NCBI RefSeq assembly: GCF_000186345.1
Contig: NC_014962.1
Span: 1,364,001-1,428,000 of the forward strand
Length of the DNA: 64,000 nt
Origin: Isosphaera pallida ATCC 43644
GTDB lineage: Bacteria > Planctomycetota > Planctomycetia > Isosphaerales > Isosphaeraceae
Direction: 5' to 3'
A model generated the notes under the pieces. It was not told the DNA's origin and made no database searches. It was given only the letters and a program-made list of their open reading frames with translations. Positions 11,799 through 20,743 of the stretch are shown here, one piece after another (position 1 is the first letter of the stretch; each line of letters begins with the position of its first letter). Position numbers and translations under genes: made by a program.

Positions 11799-12719
11799 TT
11801 AGGAGATCAAGAAGAAGCGAAGGGTGAGAAAGGCCACCGGCGCGGCGAAGAGGGTCGAGTCTAACACGTCCAACACGCCTCCGAAGCCTGGCAGGACCTT
11901 GGAGGCGTCCTTGGTGAGGCAGTCGCGTTTGAGCATGGACTCCATCAAGTCGCCGAGTTGGGCGAAGATCGAGACCACGACTCCAAACGTGGTGGCCTCG
12001 ATGATCGTGAGGGTGGTCCAGCCTAGGGCCGAGGCTAAAGGGCCAGCGGTCAACAGGGTCAATCCCAGACCCACAGCCAGACCACCGACCGCCCCTTCCA
12101 CCGTTTTGTTGGGGCTGAGGGAGGGCCAAAGTTTGCGACGGCCGGCCAGGCGTCCAAAGGTGTACGCGCCGGTGTCGGAGCCTTTGGAGGCGACGACCAG
12201 TAAGAGCAACGGCAGCCATCCCGCCTGAGGTTGATCGAGCCAGCGGATTGCCGCCACGAACGACCCCAGACCACCAAGATAGCCGACCACGAAAACGGTT
12301 CCGGCCAAGTCGGCGACGGTCGCTCCGGTCTCGCGGCTTCGAAAGCAGAGGCTTAGCCGAAGGAAGGTCGCGAGGATCACCAGGGCCAAGGCGGTCATCG
12401 GCCAGGCGAGAAGGGGCAGTGGATCTGGAGGGCTGGCCTTGGTCGAGATGAAGGCCGTCTCCTCCGTCGAGAGTGCCGCGGCGCGGCCCAGGAAGATGCT
12501 CAGGACGACCGTGGCGGTTCCCAAGTGGGCGGTCAAACGCGAAGGCCGTAGACCCGTCGCTTGCAGCATCGCGGTCAGTTCGACGGCTCCGGCGGTCGAA
12601 CCCAGGAGACAGAGCAACATCCATCCCGGCGACCAGGATGGCCCATAGGTATCGGCCGTCAGGATCAGCCCCAGGATCAGCACCAAGGCCGAACCCATTG
12701 CCAGTCGCGCTTTGAGCAT
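11799..12719 (-). CDS. cdsA: Phosphatidate cytidylyltransferase
   Basis: Integral membrane enzyme making CDP-diacylglycerol from phosphatidate and CTP. 306 aa from the ATG at 12719; the open frame runs further upstream but without membrane character. About seven to eight hydrophobic segments are visible. Motifs: SKGSDTGAYTFGRLAGRRKLWPSLSPNKTVEGA, and the family signature region SMLKRDCLTKDASKVLPGFGGVLDVLDS. The usual PGHGGxxDRxDS reads PGFGGVLDVLDS here: His is replaced by Phe and Arg by Val, a divergence worth noting, though variants of this segment occur. It follows uppS by 158 bp on the same strand, the common uppS-cdsA order. Confidence 0.93.
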   Translation of the reverse strand: MLKARLAMGSALVLILGLILTADTYGPSWSPGWMLLCLLGSTAGAVELTAMLQATGLRPSRLTAHLGTATVVLSIFLGRAAALSTEETAFISTKASPPDPLPLLAWPMTALALVILATFLRLSLCFRSRETGATVADLAGTVFVVGYLGGLGSFVAAIRWLDQPQAGWLPLLLLVVASKGSDTGAYTFGRLAGRRKLWPSLSPNKTVEGAVGGLAVGLGLTLLTAGPLASALGWTTLTIIEATTFGVVVSIFAQLGDLMESMLKRDCLTKDASKVLPGFGGVLDVLDSTLFAAPVAFLTLRFFLIS

Positions 12720-12877
12720 CCGACGCCACGTCCTCGATGGAATCAACAAACTCGGATTGGAGCGAGGCCGGTGCCTCAGCCCGCGAGAGAAAGCCAGCCT
12801 GGACCGGGCCGGATCACCCGCTCCAACCGTCTGGAGTTCGAGACGGTTGCAGTGGGGATTGTGCCTCGTCGCGCGGT

Positions 12878-13795
12878 TCAAAACCAGGAGGTCGTTGGCG
12901 TAGGGGCGGGCGACGCCGCCGCGGGGTCGGCCAAGCCTGCCAACCCGTGGGCGTCCTGCTCGTCGTCGGAGGAGGGTGAACCGGAGGTTGTGTTGGAGTC
13001 GGCTTGGGAGAGGGTCACAGCCGATTGAACAGGGGACGGGGTGTCCACTAAACCGCCAAACTTGCGTTGACGGCGGGCGTAATCGACCAGAGCGCGGTCT
13101 AGGTCGTCGGCGCGAAAGTCGGGCCAAAGGGTGGGGGTGACGTGCAGTTCGGCGTAGGACATTTGCCAGAGTAAGAAGTTACTCACTCTCATCTCGCCGG
13201 CGGTTCGGATCAGGAGGTCTGGGTCCCGCATGCCTCGGGTGAAGAGTTGCCCTTCGAACTGGGCCGCGTCGATCTCCTCGGGGGCGAGGCGGCCTTGTTC
13301 GACGGCGCGAGCCAGTCGCCGGGCGGCCTCGACGATTTCCTGACGTCCTCCGTAGTTGACTGCTAGGCAGAGGGTCAGACCCTCGTTCGCCGCGGTGAGT
13401 TCCAGGGTTTTGTCCAGTTCATCTAGGACTGCGGACGGCAGACCTTGACGATCGCCGATCATGGTCAAGCGGATCCGTTGACGCGCCAGTTCCTCGCGCT
13501 CGGTGATCAGGAACCGACGGAACAGCTTCATCAAGGCTTGCACCTCGCGGGCGGGACGCTTCCAGTTCTCGACTGAGAGACAGTAAAGCGTGAGTTGGTC
13601 CAGACCCAACCGACACCCTTCCTCGACCACCGCACGGACGGAGGCCACCCCTCGACGATGGCCCATCACGCGGGGCAGACCCCGACGCTGCGCCCAGCGG
13701 CCGTTGCCATCCATGATAATGGCGATGTGCCGCGGCAGCTGAGAGGGGTCCAGCCCCAAGCGATTCAAGCGTTCTAATCCTTCCGACGCAACCAT
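12878..13795 (-). CDS. uppS: Isoprenyl (undecaprenyl) diphosphate synthase
   Basis: Cis-prenyltransferase that makes the lipid carrier for peptidoglycan and glycan synthesis. 305 aa from ATG 13795, chosen for GAGGGAG about 9 nt upstream; ATGs at 13813/13816 are alternatives. Motifs: HIAIIMDGNGRWAQRRG with the catalytic Asp, GHRRG, SVENWKRP, LAVNYGGRQEI, and DLLIRTAGEMRVSNFLLWQ with SYAEL. The core is complete by about residue 250. A Ser/Thr/Pro/Ala-rich tail of about 50 residues follows and looks disordered. It lies between purA and cdsA on the same strand. Confidence 0.96.
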   Translation of the reverse strand: MVASEGLERLNRLGLDPSQLPRHIAIIMDGNGRWAQRRGLPRVMGHRRGVASVRAVVEEGCRLGLDQLTLYCLSVENWKRPAREVQALMKLFRRFLITEREELARQRIRLTMIGDRQGLPSAVLDELDKTLELTAANEGLTLCLAVNYGGRQEIVEAARRLARAVEQGRLAPEEIDAAQFEGQLFTRGMRDPDLLIRTAGEMRVSNFLLWQMSYAELHVTPTLWPDFRADDLDRALVDYARRQRKFGGLVDTPSPVQSAVTLSQADSNTTSGSPSSDDEQDAHGLAGLADPAAASPAPTPTTSWF

Positions 13796-13961
13796 ACGTG
13801 GGCGCTCCCTCATCATCGCGGCATCTCGGCGGGTTGAAGAAATATCTATGGGGGTGAGGAATCGACCAATTCGACCTGAGGCGGACGCTTCCCAGGTCGG
13901 GTCAAAGCGATCAGAGAAGGGAGAGGGACGATCAACTCGGCCCGACCTCGAGCCTTCTTGC

Positions 13962-15446
13962 TCAACGAGTTTGATCCGTGTCCTTGTAGATGGTTTGAAG
14001 CCGGTCGGGGCCGACGGAGACGAACGTGACCGGGACGTCAATGGCCTCGGCCAAAAATTCGACGTAGCCGCGGGCCGCTTGGGGCAGATCGGACCAGGAA
14101 CGAACTCCAGTGAGATCCTCCGTCCATCCCGGCAGTGTCTGATAAATCGGACGACATGCGGCCAGGCGATCCGGATTGGCCGGTGGCGCGGTCAGACGGC
14201 GGCCCGAGTCGTCCTCGTAGGCAACCGCCACGTTGACGGAAGGAAGACCGCTCAAGACATCCAAGAGCATCACCGCCAGTTCGTTGACGCCGACAATCCG
14301 GGCAGCGCGACGAACCATCACCGCGTCGAACCAGCCGCAGCGGCGGGGGCGTCCGGTGACGGTGCCGTACTCCCGGCCCACCTCGCGGATGCGTTGGCCC
14401 AGCTCGTTAGTCAACTCGGTCGGGAAGGGACCGCCGCCGACCCGGGTCGAGTAGGCTTTGACCACTCCAATCCAGCGGCGGACCGTCTGCGCGGGCACCC
14501 CCGAACCTGACGCCAGCCCGCAGGCGGCGTTGGAGCCGGTGACGTAGGGATAGCTGCCGTGATCCACATCCAGCATCGCCCCTTGTGCGCCTTCAAAGAG
14601 GAGACGTCGTCCTTGTTGACGGGCCTGATGCAGCCATTCGACCGTGTCAGTCAAAAACGGCCGCAACCGCTCGGCATGTTGCAGGTAACGATGGGCGATC
14701 TCCTCCGCGTCGAATGGGGTGAAGTCGTCCAGAAAGGTTTGGAGCAGGCGATTCTTGTGGGGGACGATTCGAGCCAGCAGCGCGCGGAAACGCTGAGGAT
14801 CGTCCACCAGGTCGGCCATTCGGAGGGCGAACGCGCGCCCCGCCTTGTCCCGATAACACGGCCCGATCCCGCGACGGGTCGTGCCGATCGCTTCCAAAGC
14901 CGTTGCCGCCGCCGTTCCCTCGGTGAGCCGTTCTTCTTCGAGATGCCAAGGGAGGATCAGGTGGGCTCGGTCGGAGATCCACAACCGTCCATCCAACGCA
15001 ATGTTTTGACGGCTCAGGGTGTCGATTTCACGCCACAGCGCCTCGGGGTCAATCACCACACCGTTGCCGACCACACAGGTCACCTCGGGACGGATCACGC
15101 CGGTCGGCACCAACGAGAGTTTGTACGTGACGCCATTGGCGACGATGGTGTGGCCGGCGTTGGCTCCCCCCTGGTAACGCACCACCACGTCGTGATGGTC
15201 GGCCAGTAGATCCACCAGCTTTCCTTTGGCCTCGTCGCCCCATTGCAGCCCCACCACCGAAGTGGCGGATACCGGGTGGGACCAGACCTGCGACGTCGCA
15301 GACGCCGCAGCCCTCGGGACGCGGGAGGATGGGACGTCGTTCGGTTCAGCCACAGGTTCCTCCACGTCGTTCCGCGCGGATGCTTTCTCAACCCAGGTCC
15401 TTCTCGCTCGCCGCGCTCGCCCGTGACCTGCAAGGTGTCCAATCAC
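13962..15446 (-). CDS. purA: Adenylosuccinate synthetase
   Basis: Converts IMP, aspartate and GTP to adenylosuccinate in AMP synthesis. 494 aa from a GTG at 15446 (GAGG just upstream); the family is usually about 430 aa, so the first ~60 residues (Arg/Ala-rich) are an extension or the true start is a later non-ATG codon, since no ATG occurs before the core. Motifs: VVGLQWGDEAKGKLVD (P-loop), GGANAGHTI, GTTRRGIGPCYRDK, EGAQGAMLDVDHGSYPYVT, and STRVGGGPFPTE. GLQWGDEAKGK replaces the usual GxQWGDEGKGK (Gly to Ala). It lies 166 bp upstream of uppS. Confidence 0.96.
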   Translation of the reverse strand: MIGHLAGHGRARRARRTWVEKASARNDVEEPVAEPNDVPSSRVPRAAASATSQVWSHPVSATSVVGLQWGDEAKGKLVDLLADHHDVVVRYQGGANAGHTIVANGVTYKLSLVPTGVIRPEVTCVVGNGVVIDPEALWREIDTLSRQNIALDGRLWISDRAHLILPWHLEEERLTEGTAAATALEAIGTTRRGIGPCYRDKAGRAFALRMADLVDDPQRFRALLARIVPHKNRLLQTFLDDFTPFDAEEIAHRYLQHAERLRPFLTDTVEWLHQARQQGRRLLFEGAQGAMLDVDHGSYPYVTGSNAACGLASGSGVPAQTVRRWIGVVKAYSTRVGGGPFPTELTNELGQRIREVGREYGTVTGRPRRCGWFDAVMVRRAARIVGVNELAVMLLDVLSGLPSVNVAVAYEDDSGRRLTAPPANPDRLAACRPIYQTLPGWTEDLTGVRSWSDLPQAARGYVEFLAEAIDVPVTFVSVGPDRLQTIYKDTDQTR

Positions 15447-15589
15447 GCCTCGCAGCGCGATTCCACGCGGTTCATACCGGGTGGACCAACCAAGCCGGAA
15501 CGCCTCGCACGACTACAAATGCCCTGATCGGAACGAGGGAAGTTCAGGAAGGTTTGCAATACCAAGTTACCCGGTTTTTCGCCGGTTCG

Positions 15590-18364
15590 TCAATGGGTAG
15601 GGGGCTTAGAACCAAACGAAGCCGCGGGCGAGTCAGTTTTGGAGAAAGGTGGAAGCGGATTGAGGGGGAGGGATGGGGATGGGGACGGAGAGGGAGAGGC
15701 ACGGTGTTGAAGCATCCAACGCCGGGTCGGTTCAACGAGACAGTGATTCAACACCGCGCGTCCCAACGGCAGCCGGACCAAGGCGTCAAAGCCGGATTCC
15801 TTGGCGAGGGTGTCTAGGTGGTCGCTGGAGTCGTAGGTCAACGCAATCACCAGGGGAACCTGGTGGAAAATCGCTTCTTCGCGGCGAATCCGCCGAACCA
15901 CGGTCACGGGATCCGGCGCAAGGAGGTCGAGGTCGATCAGCACGAGATCGAACCGCCGTTGTCTCCAAAGACGCAGACCGTCCTCGCCTTGGGAAGTGGT
16001 CAGAACATCACATCCTAATTCGCTAAGACGTGCCGCCAGTTCGCAGCCCGACATTGCGCGAGGGGCGATTAACAACACACGGGGACGAGCCGGTCCTAGA
16101 GATGCAACGGGGCGGGTCGTGTGAGGGGCCGACGTCACCGTCGCAAGGTCGCAAGCCGAGGCCACCGCCAACTCGGTTCCAAACTCGGTCTCTGACCTTT
16201 CAACAATTCGACCGTGAAGCTCGAAGCGGATCGAGGGACCCGCGAACGCATCCGACTCCATCCACCAACGCCCTCGAAGCGCCTCCACGAACCCCTGGGC
16301 GATGAGGAAACCCAGACCGAGATCGCCTGCCTTGGGAGGTGGAGGGAAGGGGGTGATCGATTGATACGGCGCTTCGATCTGGTCACTGGGCGGCTTGATC
16401 GCCACGACAAAAGTCACGCGAACCGATTGGAACGACCTGGAAGTGTCGCGCCGACCCTTTTCCAGGACAGGATCCGAAATGATTGCCACCTCGATGGAAA
16501 TGGAACGACGATGGATCGTCCAAGGCGTCAGCTCCTCGACCAGCGCGGCTAGAATGCGGACCAGGCGGTTCGTGTCCAGCTCGCATTGGATGTGGGGAGC
16601 GATGGTGGATGTGACTTGAATGGGTAGAGGAGTCCGAGGCGTTGGAGTCGAGCATCCCTCCAGATGGGCTAATATCTGGGCAGGCAACCTTTGGGGATCG
16701 AAGGGCTGAAAGACGAGGCGGGATTCGGTTTGCCGGAAGAGTTGGGACAGGTCAAGAACATCCTCCAGACGTCGCATAAGGTCGGGGGATTGTGCTTGGG
16801 GGACGCGAAGGGCCAGATCGCGGAGTTCCGCGAGGCCCCTTAGCGCCAGACCACCCACCAGCATGGCCCATTCCCGCCTCAGTTCGCGTTGTTCCCGTTG
16901 GGCGTCGTTCTTCGAGCGTTCCAACTGACGTTGAGGGGTGGTGTCGGCCAAAACGGTGAGCCACCACGTCTGGTTGCCCGCCTGAAACCGCGCGTGACTG
17001 ACCCCAATCGGCATCAATTCCCCCCGCGCTGTGCGGAGCGTGCCGGGGCGGAAGGTGAACATATCGTTGTTCAGCGCAGTGGTGTCCGAACCGGTAACCC
17101 TGGGATCTTGCCGAGAGCCACCTGCCTGCTCCTCCGGCACCATCGTCTGGGGATCCAAACCTAAATCCTCCAGGCTACGCCCGGAGGCTTGCGCTTCGGT
17201 CAAACCCACTAAGCGGGTGAAGGCGTCGTTGACTGCCACGATCCGCCCGTTGAGCGCGTCGCTCAGTACCATTGGCGAAGGGTTGCACCGGAAAATCAGT
17301 TTGAGACGTTCCTGGTTTTCCCTCAACCGCAGTTCAATCTCCTTGAGTTTGGTAATGTCCCGCACGCTGACCAACACTCCAGAGGAATCCGGTTGGTCCG
17401 AGAGCGGAAGGGGGGTGCGAATGATTTGATAGTGGCGAACGCCTTTCTGACCGTCCCCGCGTCGCTGACGCTCAAAGACCTGGGTCGTTCCCGCGTTTAT
17501 GGTGAATTGATCGTCCCGTTGTTCGCGGTCGGCCTCCTCGGGAGGAAGCAAATTGCGGTCGGACTGGCGAAGCACCTCCAAAGCGGACCGACCCAGCCAA
17601 CGGCAATAAGCAGGGTTGGCCATGCGGTAAAGTCCCCGTTCGTCCTTGTAGGCCAAAGCGTCGGGGTGGGCGGCGAAAAGGCGTTCCACCAGCGCCCGAT
17701 TGCGTTCGTTTTCGGTTTCAACCCGCTCTAACGCGCTCAGGTCGCGCACCACCGCGACCACCATGCTCCGATTCCCCGGCATTCGTACTTTGGTCATTTT
17801 AACCTCGGCGGGGAACCGCTCTTGAGTCAGACGCTTCATGGTCACCCGACCAACCAAGGTAATCAGTTGAGGAACCCCGGTGGCCAGATCGCGCTCCTTG
17901 GTGTCATCCATCATCTCGTCGAAGTCTCGACCTACCAGGTCGGCGGTAGAACCCTGAAAGATCCGTTCAGCAGCCTCGTTGATCGAAACCACGCTTTGCC
18001 GATCGTTGAGCAACAACACCGCGTCGATCGAGGTTTCCGCCAATTGGCGATGAAACTCTTCGGTTCGCCCCAGATAGTCCTCCAGGGCTTGGAACACCGT
18101 GCCACGAAGCAGAATCGCCGCCAAACTCCCCACCACCAGACCGAACCCCAAACCCCAAACATGGGTCGCTTGGCCGTCCATCCCTGGAAAACCCGCCAAC
18201 GACGCGCCTAGCAGACCCGCTACCCCCGCCACGCCGACAATCGCCGCCGCGATCCCGCGCCGCCATCCTCTTGGAGGTCTGGGAACCGCGCTGACCATCC
18301 GCCTCGGTTGGAGTGGATGAGCGTTGGTTCCCACTGTCTCGCCGCTTTGATAATTCGACGTCAT
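15590..18364 (-). CDS. Degenerate hybrid sensor-kinase-like protein (PAS-PAS-PAS-pseudoHK-REC)
   Basis: About 924 aa from ATG 18364 (GTG at 18376 possible). Two membrane segments lie at about residues 35-58 and 67-85, then three PAS domains starting near 105 (ETSIDAVLLLNDRQSVVSINEA), 230 (ALAYKDERGLYRMANPAYCRW) and 360 (RLKLIFRCNPSPMVLSDA). The dimerisation region (WAMLVGGLALRGLAELRDL) has no phospho-accepting His. The ATPase part keeps a G2-like GDLGLGFLIAQGFVEAL but the N-box Asn and the DxGxG motif are not seen. The C-terminal receiver has the acceptor-like Asp in VLIDLDLL but lacks the N-terminal acidic pair (VLLIAPRAM) and has Arg for the conserved Lys (VRLPLG). It probably senses a signal but does not autophosphorylate. 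No cognate regulator is adjacent. Confidence 0.85.
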   Translation of the reverse strand: MTSNYQSGETVGTNAHPLQPRRMVSAVPRPPRGWRRGIAAAIVGVAGVAGLLGASLAGFPGMDGQATHVWGLGFGLVVGSLAAILLRGTVFQALEDYLGRTEEFHRQLAETSIDAVLLLNDRQSVVSINEAAERIFQGSTADLVGRDFDEMMDDTKERDLATGVPQLITLVGRVTMKRLTQERFPAEVKMTKVRMPGNRSMVVAVVRDLSALERVETENERNRALVERLFAAHPDALAYKDERGLYRMANPAYCRWLGRSALEVLRQSDRNLLPPEEADREQRDDQFTINAGTTQVFERQRRGDGQKGVRHYQIIRTPLPLSDQPDSSGVLVSVRDITKLKEIELRLRENQERLKLIFRCNPSPMVLSDALNGRIVAVNDAFTRLVGLTEAQASGRSLEDLGLDPQTMVPEEQAGGSRQDPRVTGSDTTALNNDMFTFRPGTLRTARGELMPIGVSHARFQAGNQTWWLTVLADTTPQRQLERSKNDAQREQRELRREWAMLVGGLALRGLAELRDLALRVPQAQSPDLMRRLEDVLDLSQLFRQTESRLVFQPFDPQRLPAQILAHLEGCSTPTPRTPLPIQVTSTIAPHIQCELDTNRLVRILAALVEELTPWTIHRRSISIEVAIISDPVLEKGRRDTSRSFQSVRVTFVVAIKPPSDQIEAPYQSITPFPPPPKAGDLGLGFLIAQGFVEALRGRWWMESDAFAGPSIRFELHGRIVERSETEFGTELAVASACDLATVTSAPHTTRPVASLGPARPRVLLIAPRAMSGCELAARLSELGCDVLTTSQGEDGLRLWRQRRFDLVLIDLDLLAPDPVTVVRRIRREEAIFHQVPLVIALTYDSSDHLDTLAKESGFDALVRLPLGRAVLNHCLVEPTRRWMLQHRASPSPSPSPSLPLNPLPPFSKTDSPAASFGSKPPTH

Positions 18365-18455
18365 GGTCCGCCCCACACCCCGTTATAAACGCCTCGCTTG
18401 CTCCCATACCCTCATCTTAAAATCCCACGACGTCCTGTTCTTCACGAGAAAGTGC

Positions 18456-18496
18456 AACATTCTTATGTTAAGATCATTTTGAACAACATCTTATGT
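18456..18496. promoter_or_regulatory. Paired AACAT(T)CTTATGT motifs in AT-rich spacer
   Basis: AACATTCTTATGT (18456-18468) and AACATCTTATGT (18485-18496) are near-identical direct repeats, each with ACAT...ATGT dyad ends, about 29 bp apart. They lie in the short AT-rich gap upstream of the sensor-like gene (minus strand), which suggests operator sites, but no regulator is known. Confidence 0.35.
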
Positions 18497-18527
18497 CTGA
18501 ATTCAGATTGGATGGTTATTAAGGGTG

Positions 18528-19859
18528 TCAAAACCACGATGAATTCGACAAGCCGGATAATACCAGTTGGGCGACGCGAACCATTGCTTTGCGTTCTGCT
18601 GGGGTTATTGCTTTTCGCTCGAGCGCGCGATCGAGCGTGGGTAGGATGCGGGTGATGGCCAAGTTCCTCAAACCGTCCAGCTGCACCTCGTCGCCTCGCT
18701 CTTGCAACCGTCTGAGAACGTCACGGATGGTTCGGACCTCCTCCAACGAGTGGTGAGGCGTCTCGGACCAGGATGGGGCTGCGTTGCCGCGAAGTTCCGA
18801 CGCTCGGGCGACCAGATCGGCGATCAACTCGGTGGTCTCCCGGAGCTTGGGGTAGTTGAGGGTTTCGGCCACGTCGCGCGGAGTGTGATATTCCCGCGAT
18901 TCGCCGGTGCTGAAGAAGAGAAACGGCACATGCCGCGAGCGAAACGGAGCGTAGTCGCTCCGGGTGCCTACCACGTCCACGCCCAACGGAGCCAAACGGA
19001 TCGAACGTCCCTGGGCTGCATCGCTCAACAACGGTTGAAGCTGGGGGGCATGTTCTGAACCCATGACGAAGACGAACTCGTCGCAAACCCCTGCCAACGA
19101 TCGGCCCAGCATGTCTGCCGTGATGAATAAACGAACGCGATCGAGCGGGAATGGCGGATGGTCGGCGAAGTAGCGTGAGCCGATCAAGCCGACTTCCTCC
19201 AGGTCGAACGCCACGAACAAAATCGAGCGGGACGGACCCGCTCCCCGTCGGGATTGCTCCGTCAACTCCCGCGCCGTCTCCAACATCATCGCCACCGCCG
19301 AGGCGTTGTCGTCGGCCCCGGGATAATAGACGTCGCCTCGTTTTCCGAGATGGTCGTGATGAGCCGAGAGGATGATCCACTCGTGACTTAACTGCGGGTC
19401 CGACCCGATCAACGCCCCTGCGACATTTCGTCCCCAGACCACTCGGGGGGACGCCTCCGCCTGGGCATCATCGTGCTGGGCGGGAGGAATCTCCTGAGGT
19501 AGGTTTGGTTTAGGAAGTCGAGCCGTGGCGGGGATGATTTCTTGAAGATAGCTAACGCCAAAGCCAGGTTGGAGTTGCAAGTCGCGGAATCGACCTTCGA
19601 CGAAGTGGGCTGACTTGACCGCACCCAGGCCGGATCGGCCTTCGAATTCGGGTGAAGCGAGGAGGGTGACGTCATTTCGCAGGCGTTCAAGCCGCGCCGA
19701 GGCTGGGTCAAGCCGGAGAGGCTGATCTTGAGCGGTCGTTGGGGCGAAGGTGACGAACAATGCCGTTGGAACGGCGATCCAACTTAGCCACCGCGTCACC
19801 CTCGGGTGGTCTGACGGGTGCCGATCGTTGGCCTTGTTTGGTTTTGTGAGGATCGGCAT
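18528..19859 (-). CDS. M28 family zinc aminopeptidase, exported
   Basis: 443 aa. The start is ATG 19859, with GGGAGG 6 nt upstream. An N-terminal signal-type segment (WLSWIAVPTALFVTFAPTTAQ) indicates export. Metal-site motifs of the M28 family are all present: AHHDHLG (His), GADDNASAVA (Asp), DLEEVGLIGS (Glu-Glu), ITADMLG (Asp) and EYHTPRD (His). It should remove N-terminal residues from peptides outside the cytoplasm. The C-terminal ~90 residues (VRTIRDVLRRLQERGDEV onward) are an extra helical tail. The next gene downstream on the same strand starts 164 bp after its stop. Confidence 0.92.
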   Translation of the reverse strand: MPILTKPNKANDRHPSDHPRVTRWLSWIAVPTALFVTFAPTTAQDQPLRLDPASARLERLRNDVTLLASPEFEGRSGLGAVKSAHFVEGRFRDLQLQPGFGVSYLQEIIPATARLPKPNLPQEIPPAQHDDAQAEASPRVVWGRNVAGALIGSDPQLSHEWIILSAHHDHLGKRGDVYYPGADDNASAVAMMLETARELTEQSRRGAGPSRSILFVAFDLEEVGLIGSRYFADHPPFPLDRVRLFITADMLGRSLAGVCDEFVFVMGSEHAPQLQPLLSDAAQGRSIRLAPLGVDVVGTRSDYAPFRSRHVPFLFFSTGESREYHTPRDVAETLNYPKLRETTELIADLVARASELRGNAAPSWSETPHHSLEEVRTIRDVLRRLQERGDEVQLDGLRNLAITRILPTLDRALERKAITPAERKAMVRVAQLVLSGLSNSSWF

Positions 19860-20299
19860 GGAGCGCCTCCCGTTTGGCTCCGTGGTGTCGGATGGGACGA
19901 AGCGAAGATGGGTCATCCGATTGCTCCTTCTCGTTTTGGGTTGACGTGAGTCGGCAGGGGAGACCACGGGCCAGGCGTTAGGTGGCGAGCCGGTCTCGGT
20001 AGATCCTCGGTGGGATCAATTGAGTGAAGTTCGAGTAGGAAGGTCTGTTTTATCCCGAGCGAACGCCATTCTCGATAGGATCAATCTAAACGCGCCGGGA
20101 GGGGCGATCGCTTGGAACAATCACCGCGAGCGGACAGGATGATTTGCCAATACTACCAAAGGCGAAGTTCCACCGTCGTCGAGGGTGGATGGATTCGGTT
20201 GAGTTCCATCCTAGACGAGACGCTTCAAGAGGAACGACGGTGAGGACTCGGTGACGTGGTTGAATTAGTTCCACACCAGATCGGACAAGGAGGTTCTCC
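19860..20299. other. Divergent intergenic region
   Basis: About 440 bp between the M28 gene (minus) and the small secreted protein (plus). Apart from AAGGAGG at 20287-20293, which serves the plus-strand gene, no promoter pair, terminator or RNA gene could be supported. Confidence 0.4.
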
Positions 20300-20695
20300 G
20301 TGCGTCGTCAGTTCCAAGCGCTGGCCGTGATTGCGGCCCTAGCAGGGGTCGGCCTGGGAGGAGCCGAGGCGTGGGCCCAAGAGTATCAGAATTACTATTA
20401 CTGGCCGTATGGCTCGGCGGCCAACCCTGACAATGGCTACAACAACGCTCAGCTTTTCGACGATTTTTACGCCTATCCTCGCGAGATGCGCCGGTTTCCC
20501 CAAGTGCCCGGTCCCGGCTACTACAACTTCTACGGCGGGCAGCTCATCGGTGGCGTCCGCAAGCGGGCGATGTGGGAGACCGGCCATAATTACCGCGGGT
20601 TGGGCCGTTATCTTCCGGGGCCGATCAACTGGATGGGCAATCCCAAGGGTCAGCGGTTCTATTATGGCAACCATTTCCGCTTAGACGTGTTCTAA
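20300..20695 (+). CDS. Small Tyr/Gly-rich secreted protein
   Basis: 131 aa starting at GTG 20300, supported by AAGGAGG 6 nt upstream. A signal peptide is clear (LAVIAALAGVGLGGAEAWAQ, cleavage after AWA). The mature ~105 residues are rich in Tyr, Gly, Asn and Arg (EYQNYYYWPYG, GPGYYNFYGGQ, FYYGNHFRLDVF) with no Cys. No known domain was recognised. The composition suggests a structural surface or outer-membrane-associated protein, but that is inference. It is flanked by divergent and convergent genes, so it is probably monocistronic. Confidence 0.8.
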   Translation: MRRQFQALAVIAALAGVGLGGAEAWAQEYQNYYYWPYGSAANPDNGYNNAQLFDDFYAYPREMRRFPQVPGPGYYNFYGGQLIGGVRKRAMWETGHNYRGLGRYLPGPINWMGNPKGQRFYYGNHFRLDVF

Positions 20696-20743
20696 CCCTC
20701 CCTCGCGCGTTTGTGTGACGTGAATCCTTGGCGGTTCAACGCC

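Noticed and set aside
11752-12729. 325-aa minus-strand ORF overlapping cdsA
   Set aside because: Alternative frame of cdsA; Arg/Asp-rich with no hydrophobic helices or motifs.
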